Assembly: GCA_022539475.1 (NCBI GenBank) | Contig: VCMS01000292.1 | Span: 90,063-154,062, forward strand | DNA length: 64,000 nucleotides | Direction: 5' to 3' | Source: Gracilaria domingensis | Lineage: Eukaryota > Rhodophyta > Florideophyceae > Gracilariales > Gracilariaceae | Shown: positions 22,867 to 33,643 of the stretch, piece by piece | Layout: each line of letters starts with the position of its first letter | Numbering within the stretch: position 1 is the stretch's first letter | The notes under the pieces: generated by a model | Seen by the model: the letters and a program-made list of their open reading frames with translations, nothing else | Told to the model about the DNA's origin: nothing | The model's database searches: none | Program-made: the position numbers and the translations under genes

Positions 22867-23709
22867 TCAGGCGACGTGAAGTCCCTCACTATCCGTGCGG
22901 GCTCCGTCAATCCTCCCCGGTTTGTTCGACAAGTCCACGACAGCTTCCTCGTCCCCAACGGTCAACTGAACCTGCTGACGGCCGAGGTCCAGTCCCGCCC
23001 GGATGGTTTCTAATGTCGGACATCCAATGATGACGTCAAACGGCGTGGTTCGGTACTCCCTACAAGAAATTTTTGGAAAAAGAGGAGTGCAATTTGAGGT
23101 TGCCCGGCACTCATGGATGGTACTTGGATGCCAGCTGGACCTCATTTGGAGCGCACGCGATGTCTGTTTGCAGCTCAATTTCGAGATGTCCGAATGGAGA
23201 ACATGAGCCACGCCGATGGAGGGCACTATGAGTGCAAGCGACACACATTGCACTCCATCTGCGCCCACATTGCTTTCATGTTGCTCCCCGCGTTGTCAAA
23301 TTGCACTGCAAGCGCACCCCGAATAATGAAATAAACTATTAAAAAAATTGCTTTGCAGTTGCATGGGTGTCCAAATGGGACGAGGATGGCGTACACAGAG
23401 AGTGCACTTGGAGGTTTAGCAGAGCGAAATTTGCACTCCAAATGTGCTCAAAAAAAAGAAAAAAATTCTTCTTGGGACTACGAGAAAGTGTACTGGGACT
23501 CTATTCTCTCCGAAGGCGACTGGTACTTCCTTCACACACCCCAGCACGGGGGCAACAGTCCCATCAGCGGCGGTGACTCGCCTGCTCGTAGGGGACGGAG
23601 TCAGTGTCAGAAGATCACAGATCCTCGAAGATATGAGGTTTGGGACCGCACCCGAGTCCAACAACGCGTTCGTGAGAGTCTCATAACGCTTGAAGGGGGC
23701 ACCCTTCAA
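22867..23709 (-). pseudogene. Aspartic protease of the second Gypsy relic, split by a repeat
   Basis: The active-site loop ALLDSGAVPNLIS lies near 23,650 and the second conserved loop FDVIIGCPTLE near 23,025. The 400-bp repeat (23,063-23,475) sits between them. This is a retropepsin-type fold. Fossil. Confidence 0.7.
23063..23475 (+). repeat. 400-bp interspersed repeat, copy 2, inserted in a Gypsy relic
   Basis: About 413 bp. The left end is CAAGAAATTTTT and the right end AAAAATTCTTCTTGGG, an inverted terminal pair. Closely similar to 29,574-29,983. The flanking retroelement protease gives a clean boundary on both sides, so this copy defines the repeat ends best. No coding capacity. Confidence 0.85.
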
Positions 23710-24189
23710 GCGACGGGGAAGGTTGACTCCCTGGATGACGGAGGCATGACTCGGTGGTAGGCTGCCTGAAAGAAGGCGCCTAAGCAGCTTCCGGGCCTCT
23801 TCGCGTCCCCACGAAGCAACTACCCAAAGGTCAAGCCACAGGGTGCCGTGGCCAGCTCAGCCGGGAGGTTATACTTGCCCACTCGGTCCCGAATCTGATG
23901 GATGTCTTCTTGCCCTTCCTGCTCTTCTTTGGCTTCCTTCTCGGCTTCGAGCGCACCACAGTGCGCGGCAGCTTACCAGTGAGGACGCCAACGTCCATGA
24001 CATCTTGGCTGCGTTGTTTGGGGAGGGCTTCAACTTCCGCATTCCTCCTCGCGGCGGAGACAACATCTTCTCCAGCCTTCTCCTGGACCAGGGCAATGTG
24101 GGCACCCTGGTCATTCTTCTTCAACTTCAACTTCTCTGCAGACTCGGACCTCACGTTCCCGGAACCAGAAGAATTTTCTTCCTTCGGCT

Positions 24190-24784
24190 TCGACCCACAG
24201 GTGGCCTCGGCGTGACCGAATTTCTCAAAACGAGGGCACTTGGTGTCCTTGTGTGGATTCGCGGGGCAGCGACTGGCACCATGTCCCGGTTTTCGACAGT
24301 AGCTGTAAGTCCTCTCGCGTTATTTCTCTACCGCCGACGCACTTCCCCAGTCAAACTTCTTCTTGAGAAGGAGCGTGAGCTCAGCGAACTGCCCAGCAAG
24401 CTGCTCAACCTTGCTCTCAAGCTGCTGAGGAGTCCCTGAGCGAGCATCTGGAGGGGATAAAATCCTAACCTGCGACGCAGACGAACCAGGCGGCTCTTCA
24501 TTTGAAACAAAGAATGCTTGACGGCCAACTTCGAACTCCATGATGGCCTTCTTGAGCGACATATAATCACTAGGCGCACGATACATGACGAACTGGCCCA
24601 TCTCCGGAAACTTTGTCACAGAGTTTCGGAAAAGCCCAAACGAAGCCTTATCATTGTGCCCTGCCTTGTAGCACAGCGAGTCCAACTTCCCCAGAGAGGC
24701 AGTAGCGTTCCTAGGATCCAAAACTGCAGCGACTGCAAGCCTCAGGTCTTCTTTTGGTGGGTTCTTCTTTGCAAACTGCGCCAT
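24190..24784 (-). pseudogene. Gag and zinc knuckles of the second Gypsy relic
   Basis: The main frame (24784-24320) encodes a Gag-like helical segment (PSDYMSLKKAIMEFEVGRQA) and a coiled-coil-like region (QLESKVEQLAGQFAELTLLL). Just downstream, near 24,300-24,190, lie a CCHC knuckle CRKPGHGASRC and a second Cys/His cluster. This is the usual Gag layout. Fossil. Confidence 0.65.
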
Positions 24785-25118
24785 GAAATGAGGCTTGAAA
24801 TTCTCATAGCGGCCACTCTCCTCGGTCAGACTACCGTTGAAAGCGACCTTTCATAGTAGAAGTCGAAGGCGGCTCCCTCCAAGTTGCACAGGAGCTGAAG
24901 CGCCCTTTCTGAGTAGTTCTTCTCACGCATCTCTTTGTTCTCGTAGGCAAAGAAGAAACGACCGACATATGAAGACGACTTACCGTAGAACACCACGCGA
25001 GTAGTGGTTCACGATGCGGTTTCAGAACTTGAAGACATGACTTGTGGGTACTCGCAACAAGAATTGAATGAAGAACAAGACGGATTGGCTGCCCTAGAGA
25101 GTACCATGAAAGCTGCAC

Positions 25119-25619
25119 AACAGAGCATGTACCTTTCTTGTTTGCTTGTTGTCCCTTCTCGTCCCCCGTTGTTCCCCGCCCTCGCGAGGACGACGGGGAT
25201 TTTTATAACCTCGTCACACGTGTGGTGCAGCGTGCACTAAACCTGTGCCACAATCAGGAAATAGATTTCCGACTTTACTACTGATAAGAGATTTCAAACA
25301 CATCTCTCTTTCCTTCACATTCCCTGTTTCAAATCAATGTCGATCAATTTTCTATCATGCAACCATTGCTTTTCAAAAGGAAGATCATGCGGTTCCACAG
25401 AATAGAAAAGAAGGAGGTTACTGAATAACAGCTCGGTCTGGGCAAGAACTCAAGGCCTTCTCCCAGGCTTGGGAACAAATTTGGGTAACAAATGCTTGGC
25501 ATAAAGTAGATCGTACGCTCTATGAAACGCTGTAAGTTACCATTAAAATTCTGGAACTGACAATATCGTGGTCTCCACAAGATAAACTAATTATCTTTTG
25601 GTCTGACATTAGCTATATC
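25119..25619. other. Non-coding interval upstream of the second Gypsy relic
   Basis: Around 25,150-25,250 there is a GC-rich inverted motif (cgccctcgcgagg) and a cacgtgtgg word, which could be leader or LTR sequence of the element to the left. The rest shows nothing. Confidence 0.3.
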
Positions 25620-25925
25620 ATGGTGGTATTAAACAAATTCTTTGATATCTAAGATACGGCAAACATGAATAAAGGACTGTGAAGCAAACCGCGAGCCGTT
25701 ATCTTAGAACTGATTAACGGATGGTTGGTAAGTAAAGACCTAGTGCGTAACAAAAGCTTGTGCCAATGCTAGTGCAGTGATCCGCATCAACGGAACCGTT
25801 TGCATCAGCTTCGAAATCCTGTCCGTGAAAACCAGGAGATAATGGTGACCGCGTGCGACTCGAATTAGTTCACCCAGAATTTCGATAGCGATGAACTCTC
25901 AAAAAGTAGAGCAAAACCTTGTCAT
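25620..25925 (-). mobile_element. Gypsy integrase fragment
   Basis: About 300 bp matches, at nucleotide level and on the same strand, the integrase core of the first Gypsy element at about 3,780-4,040 (shared words include acaaaagcttgtgc and atcgatagcgat). It is a diverged, isolated scrap with several breaks and no other retroelement part beside it. Confidence 0.65.
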
Positions 25926-27291
25926 GGATACCGTTTAAGTAGTGGTAATCATAGCTTATTAAGACGCCCATCGACGGGGAACTCGAGGTTATGAGTAGCA
26001 CGATGACGTGGATCCGGACCTGGAATGTGTACATGTGTACCACTATTTGGTTGTTTGGCTGGAGTGAATCTTTTCATAATTTTCAGAAATATCCCGTGGG
26101 TTTTGGTCCGACACTGTCAAGACTGCCCGGGATAGAAGCTGCGCATGAGCTGCTTAGATTAATCTATTATTTAGATATTTTTGATAACCCTCTACACTGC
26201 CGCTAATTTTACCACTTAGGTAATGGCTCACCGCCATCAACAACCTAGTAGAATATTTTTTGCTTGTTTCATATTTGGATATCTAAATTGCCTACAGATA
26301 CCATCGCTGGTACCGGACATCCTTACACAACTGTGTCACCTTTGCTTGTTTTTCCCATCCGGAGCATTCTCCCTCAACCCTGTGGTATAGCTTGAAGTCC
26401 TCGTGGATTTACACCAGCACCGGAGGATACGGGGTGCGCTGTCGCTGTGCGAACCTCTCTTGAGAGCGAGAATTCGAACTGCCTCAGTGGCTTTTCCGTT
26501 TCTGGGATTGGTGCACAAATTGGTCTCTCGACCTAGAAGCTCTAAAGAACGGGTTAACGAACTCCTGCTCATGGGCTTCCGGAAACAACTTAATCAGCTT
26601 CAGTTTGATTGGACCACCGAATCCATGTTTCGGACATACACCGATAGCTTTATTCAGCTTTCCCCGGCGTTGGATTAGGTTTGCTCAACTCTTGCCTCGT
26701 TCTGCACTTTGCCCTCCGTCTTTGTAATACGAAAAAATTGAGATCCTCACCCTGATCTTGATTCTTTCTGTCACGTAGTAAACAGCCATGAAGGCACCAC
26801 CGTGACGAACATCTAGCAAAGAATACAAACGACATCAGCAGAGCATATGGATAAGACCAATAGATGGATACTGCGGTACTGTTAAGGACTGTCGCCGATC
26901 AGCTGGCTGGCAATCATTCAAGAACGGAAGCCGCCGTTTGCAATACTCTCTCCATGATTGCCATGTCCGTTTCGCGCACTCAATCTGCACACCCTTGTAG
27001 TCAACATGCCTGTTTCAGAAATATCCATAGGTAGAAGCTATGAGACGGGTACAACGATGGATCTAGCCTGAGGCCGATTGCAATATCCCTTAAGTGAAGT
27101 GCTTATGCTGATCTGCACACTGACGTTCATAAAATGAATGGACAAAAAAAGTGCTATTGTGGCCATGCTGTGAGCTTTACACCGAGTGACAGCAATTGGC
27201 GTGGGTGCCCAATTAATGTGGTACATCAAATAAATAAGCCTCTTCTAATCCACACTATTCGTGGTGTAAACCAGACTATGCGCGGCGTAAT
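25926..27291. other. Interval without recognised genes
   Basis: A few frames of 60-90 codons (for example 26,403-26,678 plus) show no recognisable domain. No repeat noticed. Confidence 0.35.
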
Positions 27292-28990
27292 ATGTTGTGG
27301 ATTGTAAGCGCGTTTTACGCCCGTGAACAGAAACCCCAGAGCTCCTCAGGAAATCAAGCCAGAGATTCAGCGTACAAGTTGTTTCTCCTACCGCAGTCAA
27401 ATCGTGGCGACGACTCGAATTCATTCCGATCAGAAATGGCCGTTCCAGCAACTGGATCAACAGTTCCGGCAACATTTCAAACAGGAGCCGAAATGCATGC
27501 CTCTAGACAGTCCCAAATCTTCGCACACGCCATTATATCCATCGAAAACCCCGTAACGCCACAACAGTCCCCCAATGAGACCGATGCTTCGAACAAGACT
27601 AATTTAAAGCGAAACTCTTACAATGTCTTGACTATTGCGGATCGCATAAAGATCTTCACATGGATGATGCAGTACGTAAAATAGAACAATAACAAACGCT
27701 TTGAATATAAAGCCGTTTCACATTTTCCGGCTTCTTTCGCAGTATTCAGAGTAAAACATCCAGAAGACGAGTAGGCTTTAGAGGTCGCGCTTAGATTACA
27801 TGAACGAACACGGTTCCCTAAGTTCAAGAGGATTTGGGATATGTATCACGCATTCGATGTACAACGGGGTGATGTGGGGCAATCTGAAGGCAGTGATCGC
27901 GCGCGGTTGCAAGAGCAGCCCGTGTGTTAAGCCGTTGAAGATGAACATTGATACCAATTTCGACATACGTCGCAGGCTGGGAGTTACGTTAAACTGTAAA
28001 ACACTTCCCTCATGGGCCATTTATCTTATTCAATCTTTAACAAGCCCCTTATATCCCAGTCATATGCTTGATAGCAATGGAAAAAAAATTCTTCATTGTA
28101 CCAGTCGCATATAGATTCACGGTTTGGCTGATCGCTTTTGAATTGCAAGCAGGGTGCATACAGGCAAATAAATGATCTCCCAAATGAAACAACAGTATAT
28201 TAAAGAGACGATTGCGTTTCCACTTGAGACCATTGCTCGAGCGTTTTGGAATGGGTCGCTGAAGGAAGAGGATGTCGAAAATTCAGATGAAACCGATTTA
28301 AAAAACCAAATGGACAACGGACGCACACGCTTGGATTTGCTGATAAAATTAATTTGAAACACGCTGATTTCGTATCAAAAGGGTAAGGTACGACAGTGGT
28401 TGCACGCACAAGTGGTGGTTAAACTGCCCGAATTGAACCTATGTTCTTCGTATTTAGTAACAAGAATCGGTCGCATCCAATTAGCCGTTTTGCCGGATGA
28501 CTTACCAAATCTTTTGTATCGCGGTGAACCGGAAATTGGGATGGACACGATGATGATGCCAAAATGGCTGGAGTAATAGAAGGTCATAACAACGTTGTCG
28601 AATAACTAGAACGTGTGCTGTTTGTTTACAATTGCAGTGGCCACAAACCCGGCTAACCATTGGTGGATGCAGAGCAAAATATTCGCACGGAGATTAGATA
28701 CTTCCCTCTAAAAGCTACGAAAAAGAGCGAGCTGCCCATTTTTTCATCATGAAAGAGATGAATAGCGCTTGAAACGCTCGTTGGGAATGTTATAGAATGG
28801 ATTAAATAAGTGAGAATGCATGATCTGGTTCCGGAAAGGTTACTTATCAAGGGAACACGCATTTCTTGCGCTTAACGGCTTTGGCCGAGCAGGACGTGAA
28901 CCGTGAGCACGATTTTGATGGATTGACGTACACCAGAAAGATTATGATAGGCACAGAACTGGTATTGAACGTAAATGGCTGTGTTGGGAG
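27292..28990 (+). pseudogene. CENP-B/pogo-like DDE transposase relic
   Basis: Scattered over several plus-strand frames are parts of a DDE_1-type transposase. Near 27,620 is a helix-turn-helix-like start (VLTIADRIKIFTWMMQYV). Near 27,960 is a helical FDIRRRLGVTLN segment. At 28,172-28,357 is the first catalytic region (ENSDETDLKNQMDNGRT). Near 28,440-28,580 is an FxNKN...I segment with DDLPNLLYRGEPEIGMD, and near 28,610 the second catalytic region LFVYNCSGHKPG, where DNCSGH is usual. At least five frame changes or stops separate them, and the catalytic Asp of the second motif is Tyr. A plain DNA transposon, long dead. Confidence 0.6.
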
Positions 28991-29573
28991 AAAAGTTATT
29001 TCCTTAGCAGCAGGAGATTGTCGCTAAGTATCAAAATCACTACGAAGGCAAGCTTGTGAAGGAGTCGATGGGAGATCTGGTGTGAGTTTGAGTCACACTA
29101 TTTTAGTGAATCATAAATGTTGGGGGCCACACTATTTTAGTTCGCACCGTATTTATTGTGATACATTTATTCTTGTGCGCGACGTCAACTCTTTTGGCAC
29201 TGAATACTGTTATATCTACTATTGTAGTTATTAGAATTGACAGGTTATATTGCTTCAAGCACCACAGACTTGTACGTTCACAAGATGTGAATGTACAAGT
29301 ATGTGGTTCGTAATGCCGCTCAAAATGATTGCGCTTTGGTTTCCATTAGCTCAATGATCGTGGCGAACTTTATACAAAAATTTGCGCAGCACTTTAAATC
29401 GGCAAGGCACTTGTAACATCGACTGAGACATCCTCGTCCCGTCTCTGGTAGTGCGGGCCTCCTACTTATTCTGTATGAAACGAAGATTTTGTAGCGTCAT
29501 CTCTAAGGCACCAACCACCCAAACCATCACACCCTTCTCCTCGACAAGTTTTTCACGCACTTCGCATCCTCTA
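28991..29573. other. Interval without recognised genes
   Basis: AT-rich, with short frames only. Contains a perfect inverted pair acttgtacgttcacaagatgtgaatgtacaagt around 29,269-29,301 that would form a hairpin. Nothing else seen. Confidence 0.35.
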
Positions 29574-29983
29574 CAAGAATCGTTTGGAAAAAGAGGAGTG
29601 TAATTTGAGGTTGATTGGCACTCATGGATGACACTTGGATGCCAGAAAGACTTCATTTGGCGCGCGCGTATTGTCCCTTCGCTGCTCAATTTCAAGGTGT
29701 CAAAATGGAGGGGATGTGGCAGGCCGGTGAAGGGCATTATGAGCGCAGGCGACACAATTTGAACTCAATATGTGCCCACATTGTTCGCATGTTGCACCCT
29801 GCGTTTTCAGAGTGCATTCCAAGCGCACTGCGAAGAATGAAAAAACGATTAAAAAATTGATCTGCCGTTGCAGCGGTGTCCAAATGGAACGCGAATGGCG
29901 TACACAGAGAGTGCACCTAGAGGTTCAGAAGAGCGATATTTGAACTCCAGATGCGCTCACAAAAATAAAAAAAAATCTTCGAG
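29574..29983 (+). repeat. 400-bp interspersed repeat, copy 3
   Basis: Starts CTACAAGAAT and ends AAAAATCTTCGAGGG. Closely similar to copy 2 along its length, including TTTGGAAAAAGAGGAGTG, CACTCATGGATG, GGCGTACACAGAGAGTGCAC and the polyA-like AAAATAAAAAAAA near the right end. No coding capacity. Confidence 0.85.
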
Positions 29984-30546
29984 GGATCAAGTATCGGCAC
30001 CTTGCGCCTTCCGACCTACACACTGTGTGGCCTGAATGTCAGAAGCCAAAAATTCGATTCTTTCCTTGTTGCTATACTGCAGCATCGACACCCTGTTTTT
30101 GCTGTGAAGTTCCAATTGTTATTCTCAAGGCTGACTTCCAAGGGCATCAACATTTCCAATGCGTCATTTGAGCACAATGGCTAGATAGTGCCCCTGTTCT
30201 TGCATATGACACTCAGCATACCCTACAATCTCTTAAGGGCATTGCGTTGGTCATGGACCTGTCTTGTTCGCAGGTGGAAGAACGAGATGGAGCAAAGTTT
30301 GTGAATGAAGCTCCTAAGAGAATCAAGTTTTGTCCAAGGGTGGGTACAGGGTGTGCACGGGTTTATATAGAAAATTGATGTTGACTTATGTGCTGCACAG
30401 GGCGCGCGCATACGGTAGATTGCAATTTGGAACAACAAAAGTTCTAAATAAACCGGTGCACACCCCGTATCTTCCATCATAATTCTACTAGAGAAGCTTC
30501 GTCAATTGAGATGAAAAGTTAGCAGAGAATAGGAAGCTCGAAAGTC
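29984..30546. other. Interval without recognised genes
   Basis: Short frames only. Nothing recognisable. Confidence 0.35.
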
Positions 30547-30936
30547 ATGAACAACGAGGATGGCCTTCCTCGTGTAATGGATAGTGCAGGTTGTGAGACG
30601 TCACCATATGATGAAGCAGAAGCTGACAAAACAGGGAAAGGAAGAAAATTCAACCTTCCAGAAGTAACATGCCATAATGAAGATCTTGCACGTGAAAAGT
30701 GTGGAGGGACGCCGTTTTATTGGACGCAGATTCGGGCCATCCTTTTTGAACTAATCTTAGTAGAATATTCTGCTTCTGATTGTTCACCGGAGAACAACGA
30801 AGCTCAAAAGCAGGCTAACAAATTTCACTTGTGTGAAGGTATGGGTTCCTTGGCAAAGGTAGAAGAGTTCAACTACTACAATGTGCGCTTGAGGCTGTTC
30901 GCCACAGATGGCCTGTGCGTGATGGGGCTTACATAG
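30547..30936 (+). CDS. Hypothetical protein, 129 aa
   Basis: ATG-started frame of ordinary amino-acid composition, acidic in the first third and helical after that. I recognise no domain. Coding-looking text may continue to about 31,230 in other frames, so it could be the front part of a larger decayed gene. It is read away from the piggyBac-like relic that follows on the other strand, so it is unlikely to belong to it. Confidence 0.3.
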   Translation: MNNEDGLPRVMDSAGCETSPYDEAEADKTGKGRKFNLPEVTCHNEDLAREKCGGTPFYWTQIRAILFELILVEYSASDCSPENNEAQKQANKFHLCEGMGSLAKVEEFNYYNVRLRLFATDGLCVMGLT

Positions 30937-31288
30937 GTTACAAAGAAGAATAGGTTGATATGTTACACAGAAGACGTGCCTTCCCAATTGAAGAACTAGA
31001 TTTGTTGGGTCTCTTGCGGTGGGACTTTGTCATTTGGGAACGCTCAGATGTTATTATTGCTTCGTAGATATCTGGACGTGCTTGAAGAAAAAATTATCGA
31101 TTGTGATAAAACGTGAAGCATTTCACATGGAACCCTCTCCGAAGCTCGCTGCACGCGTGAAGTATGTACTTTCCTCTACCATTGAAGTCAGAGGTAGCAC
31201 ACAGAGCAATGAACACTCCTCTTACTGATTATTTCAAGTAGTCAATGCGGCTTGGAATTCGAAGGCGTCCGCGAGTCGATCGTTATTT

Positions 31289-32560
31289 TCACACATGCTG
31301 TACAGAAAGACTGGGACCTAGGATCGAAAGAAAGGCCCGTCGCTGCTGGTACTCAGCATTTTCTGCTAAAAGTCGCATTACAATGGGCCTCTTCATCAAT
31401 GCAATGTGCACACTAGCTTTCCCTTTCTTGCAAATGGCATAAAGTAATGCTTGCGCATTCAGAATGCAGGCATCGGCTACGAACCTAAATATACTCATGG
31501 TAATCGCTTTTCCTTTTTCCATGTAGCCGCCGTTGGACCGAACTGGCCAAAACGATCGACGCCGTTCATAAACAAGTCGTAGGCTACAATAAGAGCCCGT
31601 ATTAGAATCGATGTTCGACCTATTTATTGCCCTCCAAACCAGCGTTGTACAGGACCAAGCCCGTGCACGCACCGAATTCTATGCACAATCGGTTCAGGAA
31701 TAGTCAGAGTAAGCCTATCAGCAAGATCGTTGGTATAAAATGTGACCAAAAAACGCTCTTTGAATATCAAAAAAGCCAGTATTCTCCATCATCACGAGCC
31801 TCTCTCCTGTGATACTCGCCTTTTGTAAAACTTGTACAAGTCGCCAATCACCACTCTTTGCATGCTTCAAAACCGCTATAGCCTCCTTCAATGCCCTTCC
31901 GTTGATTCCATCAACATTATTAAACCTGACAGACCCAAGTACTATGAAATCTCTATCGCCTAGCGAAAAGAGTTGCTGGGCCATAACGTGTCTCGTATAG
32001 AAGTTATCCACAACCATCAAACGTCTCCTTCCTTGATCAGGATACAAATATGTTTGGCGTCCCATCTGGGTGCACTATAATGCAGTACCCTATGAACATC
32101 GAAAATGGCAGAAACATGGCAACATCACCGAAATTTGGGCGTTTATCTCGAAATTTTGTGAGACCATGTATTTCGTCAGTATAAATCATATTCATTTTCA
32201 AGGAGATGGCCAAAATATGGCCCAAATGTAGCCGAAATATGACCACTAAGAAAAACGAAAATTGTTTTTGTCCATTAATTACACGTTCACAAAGTTTCGA
32301 GCTAAACGCCCACATTTCGGTCATGTTTCGGTCATATTTCGGCTATTTTCGATGCTCATAGGGTACTCGTAGCACTGCTTTTCGACACCATATATCCATC
32401 TACCTTGCACTCCACAGCTCTCCGTAGTTCACGAGAAATGTTCGTGTAGTGCTGAACAGTATTACTTCCTCTTTTCAGGACGCATTAACTTGAAACGAAT
32501 GTAAATAACCGAGCAAAATCTTGTGCTATTGAATCGCATTAGATATTCTACTGATTTTCA
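31289..32560 (-). pseudogene. piggyBac-like transposase relic
   Basis: On the minus strand, 32,065-31,718 encodes LMVVDNFYTRHVMAQQL, the second catalytic Asp region of DDE_Tnp_1_7 (piggyBac) transposases, followed by FIVLGSVRFNNVDG. Near 31,580 a separate frame shows YDLFMNGVDRFGQF, matching the family motif Y-N-x-x-M-G-G-V-D-x-x-D-Q, and 31,500-31,440 continues with DACILNAQALLYAI. At least three frame changes or stops break it, and a 280-bp inverted-repeat element sits upstream of 32,086. No piggyBac ends or TTAA duplication were recognised. The N-terminal third is hard to follow. Confidence 0.7.
32086..32365. repeat. 280-bp long-TIR element inserted in the piggyBac-like relic
   Basis: The first about 77 bp and the last about 77 bp are inverted copies: TACCCTATGAACATCGAAAA on the left mirrors TTTTCGATGCTCATAGGGTA on the right, and similarity continues through GGGCGTTTATCTCGAAA. 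The first and last two bases are TA, fitting a TA target duplication of the Tc1/mariner kind, though a longer palindromic end (AGTACCC/GGGTACT) is also possible. The interior is about 125 bp, AT-rich and non-coding. A non-autonomous DNA element. Confidence 0.85.
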
Positions 32561-32755
32561 ATCGTGGGCGTTCTTTTCTTCAGTAAACGAAGAGTACAGT
32601 AATTACCTTCTCATTGCCTCAAAATGCAATAAGATTATAACGAATTAATTGTTTTTGAAAAAATTAAGCCAATAAAGATCTGTTGAACTTTAAAAAATTT
32701 TTCTTCACATGCTGAAAAACCAGTGAAACATCAATGACTGAAAGTTTTACCTGGG
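32545..32755 (+). repeat. MITE family B, copy B2
   Basis: AT-rich segment ending CAATGACTGAAAGTTTTACCTGGG, the same end as copy B1 at 18,940, with shared internal blocks TCTCATT.CCTCAAAAT, GAAA.AATTA and CCAATAAA. The left edge is unclear. It lies just upstream of the piggyBac-like relic. Confidence 0.6.
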
Positions 32756-33643
32756 TAAGCATGAGCCCACCCGACTACAACACAGAAACGGATTCTGGAC
32801 TTGATTGGTTTGCTCTTCATATAGGATCTGGCTGGCCTCTGGCCTTTGAAACGCGTGGTATTTTGATTCAAAGAACTAGGACCCATTGGTACTCCCATTG
32901 GAGCGCAGTTTCGGAGATAATGTTCCAGAGTATTTCTGCTGTGCCAAAGGGGATCCTTGTCTGGTACTTCGGAATCGTGCTTCGGGTAAATTCTTAGTGC
33001 AACTCTTATCTATGAACACGCACCCTGGCTCATAGTCTTCTTGAATGAAGTATTTCCCCATAGATTCGATTTGCACCAGTAATCTCTTTGTCGGTTATCT
33101 CTTTGTCGGTTCAGCTTATGAACTGAAGCTGCGAGTTCAAGTGTAATACACGCTAGCCGTTCATCCATTCGCAGATCTTTGGAGTGTTTACCTCTTTTTC
33201 TCAGTTCTTTGCTGGTCTGCACTCTAATGCAAGCAGGAAAAGAGCTGTTTAGAAACAACTGAACATTTTCATTTCTTTTTGATATATATAGGCTCTCTTG
33301 AGAAGCACTCCTTTGTCACTTGTACCAAACTTTTCTTTCTCCATTGCGCACAATATCGAAAGGGTTCGTAACGGTTTTTCTCTTTTACTGGTTCTGTGGC
33401 GTAAACCACAAACTGCGCTTCACCAACTTCGTGAAAGTGTGCCAAAAGAAAACTTCTTCACTATGGAGGTCGGAAATGACTGTTAGAGGTGGAAATCTTA
33501 TTGCAAGAATGTGACTTTGAGAGAAAACAGAAGCATACCAGTCTTTTGAAATGGTTGGAAGACGTCTTCTGCCGACAGGAGGCACTTTGTACGGTGATAC
33601 ATGGAGCAATATGCCTGAATGAGCCATTGTCAGCTCATGTCAT
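32756..33643. other. Interval without recognised genes
   Basis: Short overlapping frames on both strands with no recognisable content. A near-duplicated 12-mer (atctctttgtcggtt) occurs twice in tandem at about 33,080-33,110. Confidence 0.35.

Larger units (their letters stand above)
20954..25118 (-). mobile_element. Second Ty3/Gypsy relic, broken and carrying two later insertions
   Basis: Minus-strand order is gag (24784-24320), zinc knuckles (about 24310-24190), aspartic protease (23709-22867), RT (22539-22080) and RT palm plus RNase H (21830-20954). No integrase follows, so the 3' part is missing. It has about ten breaks and is older than the element at 1.7-9.2 kb. Its RT differs enough in its motifs to be a separate lineage. 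Two short elements inserted into it later: MITE A2 within RT and a 400-bp repeat within the protease. Confidence 0.8.

Noticed and set aside
30937-31228. YqaJ-like exonuclease text (WDFVIWE) after the 30,547 frame
   Set aside because: Only a few residues fit, without the catalytic Asp/Glu/Lys spacing.
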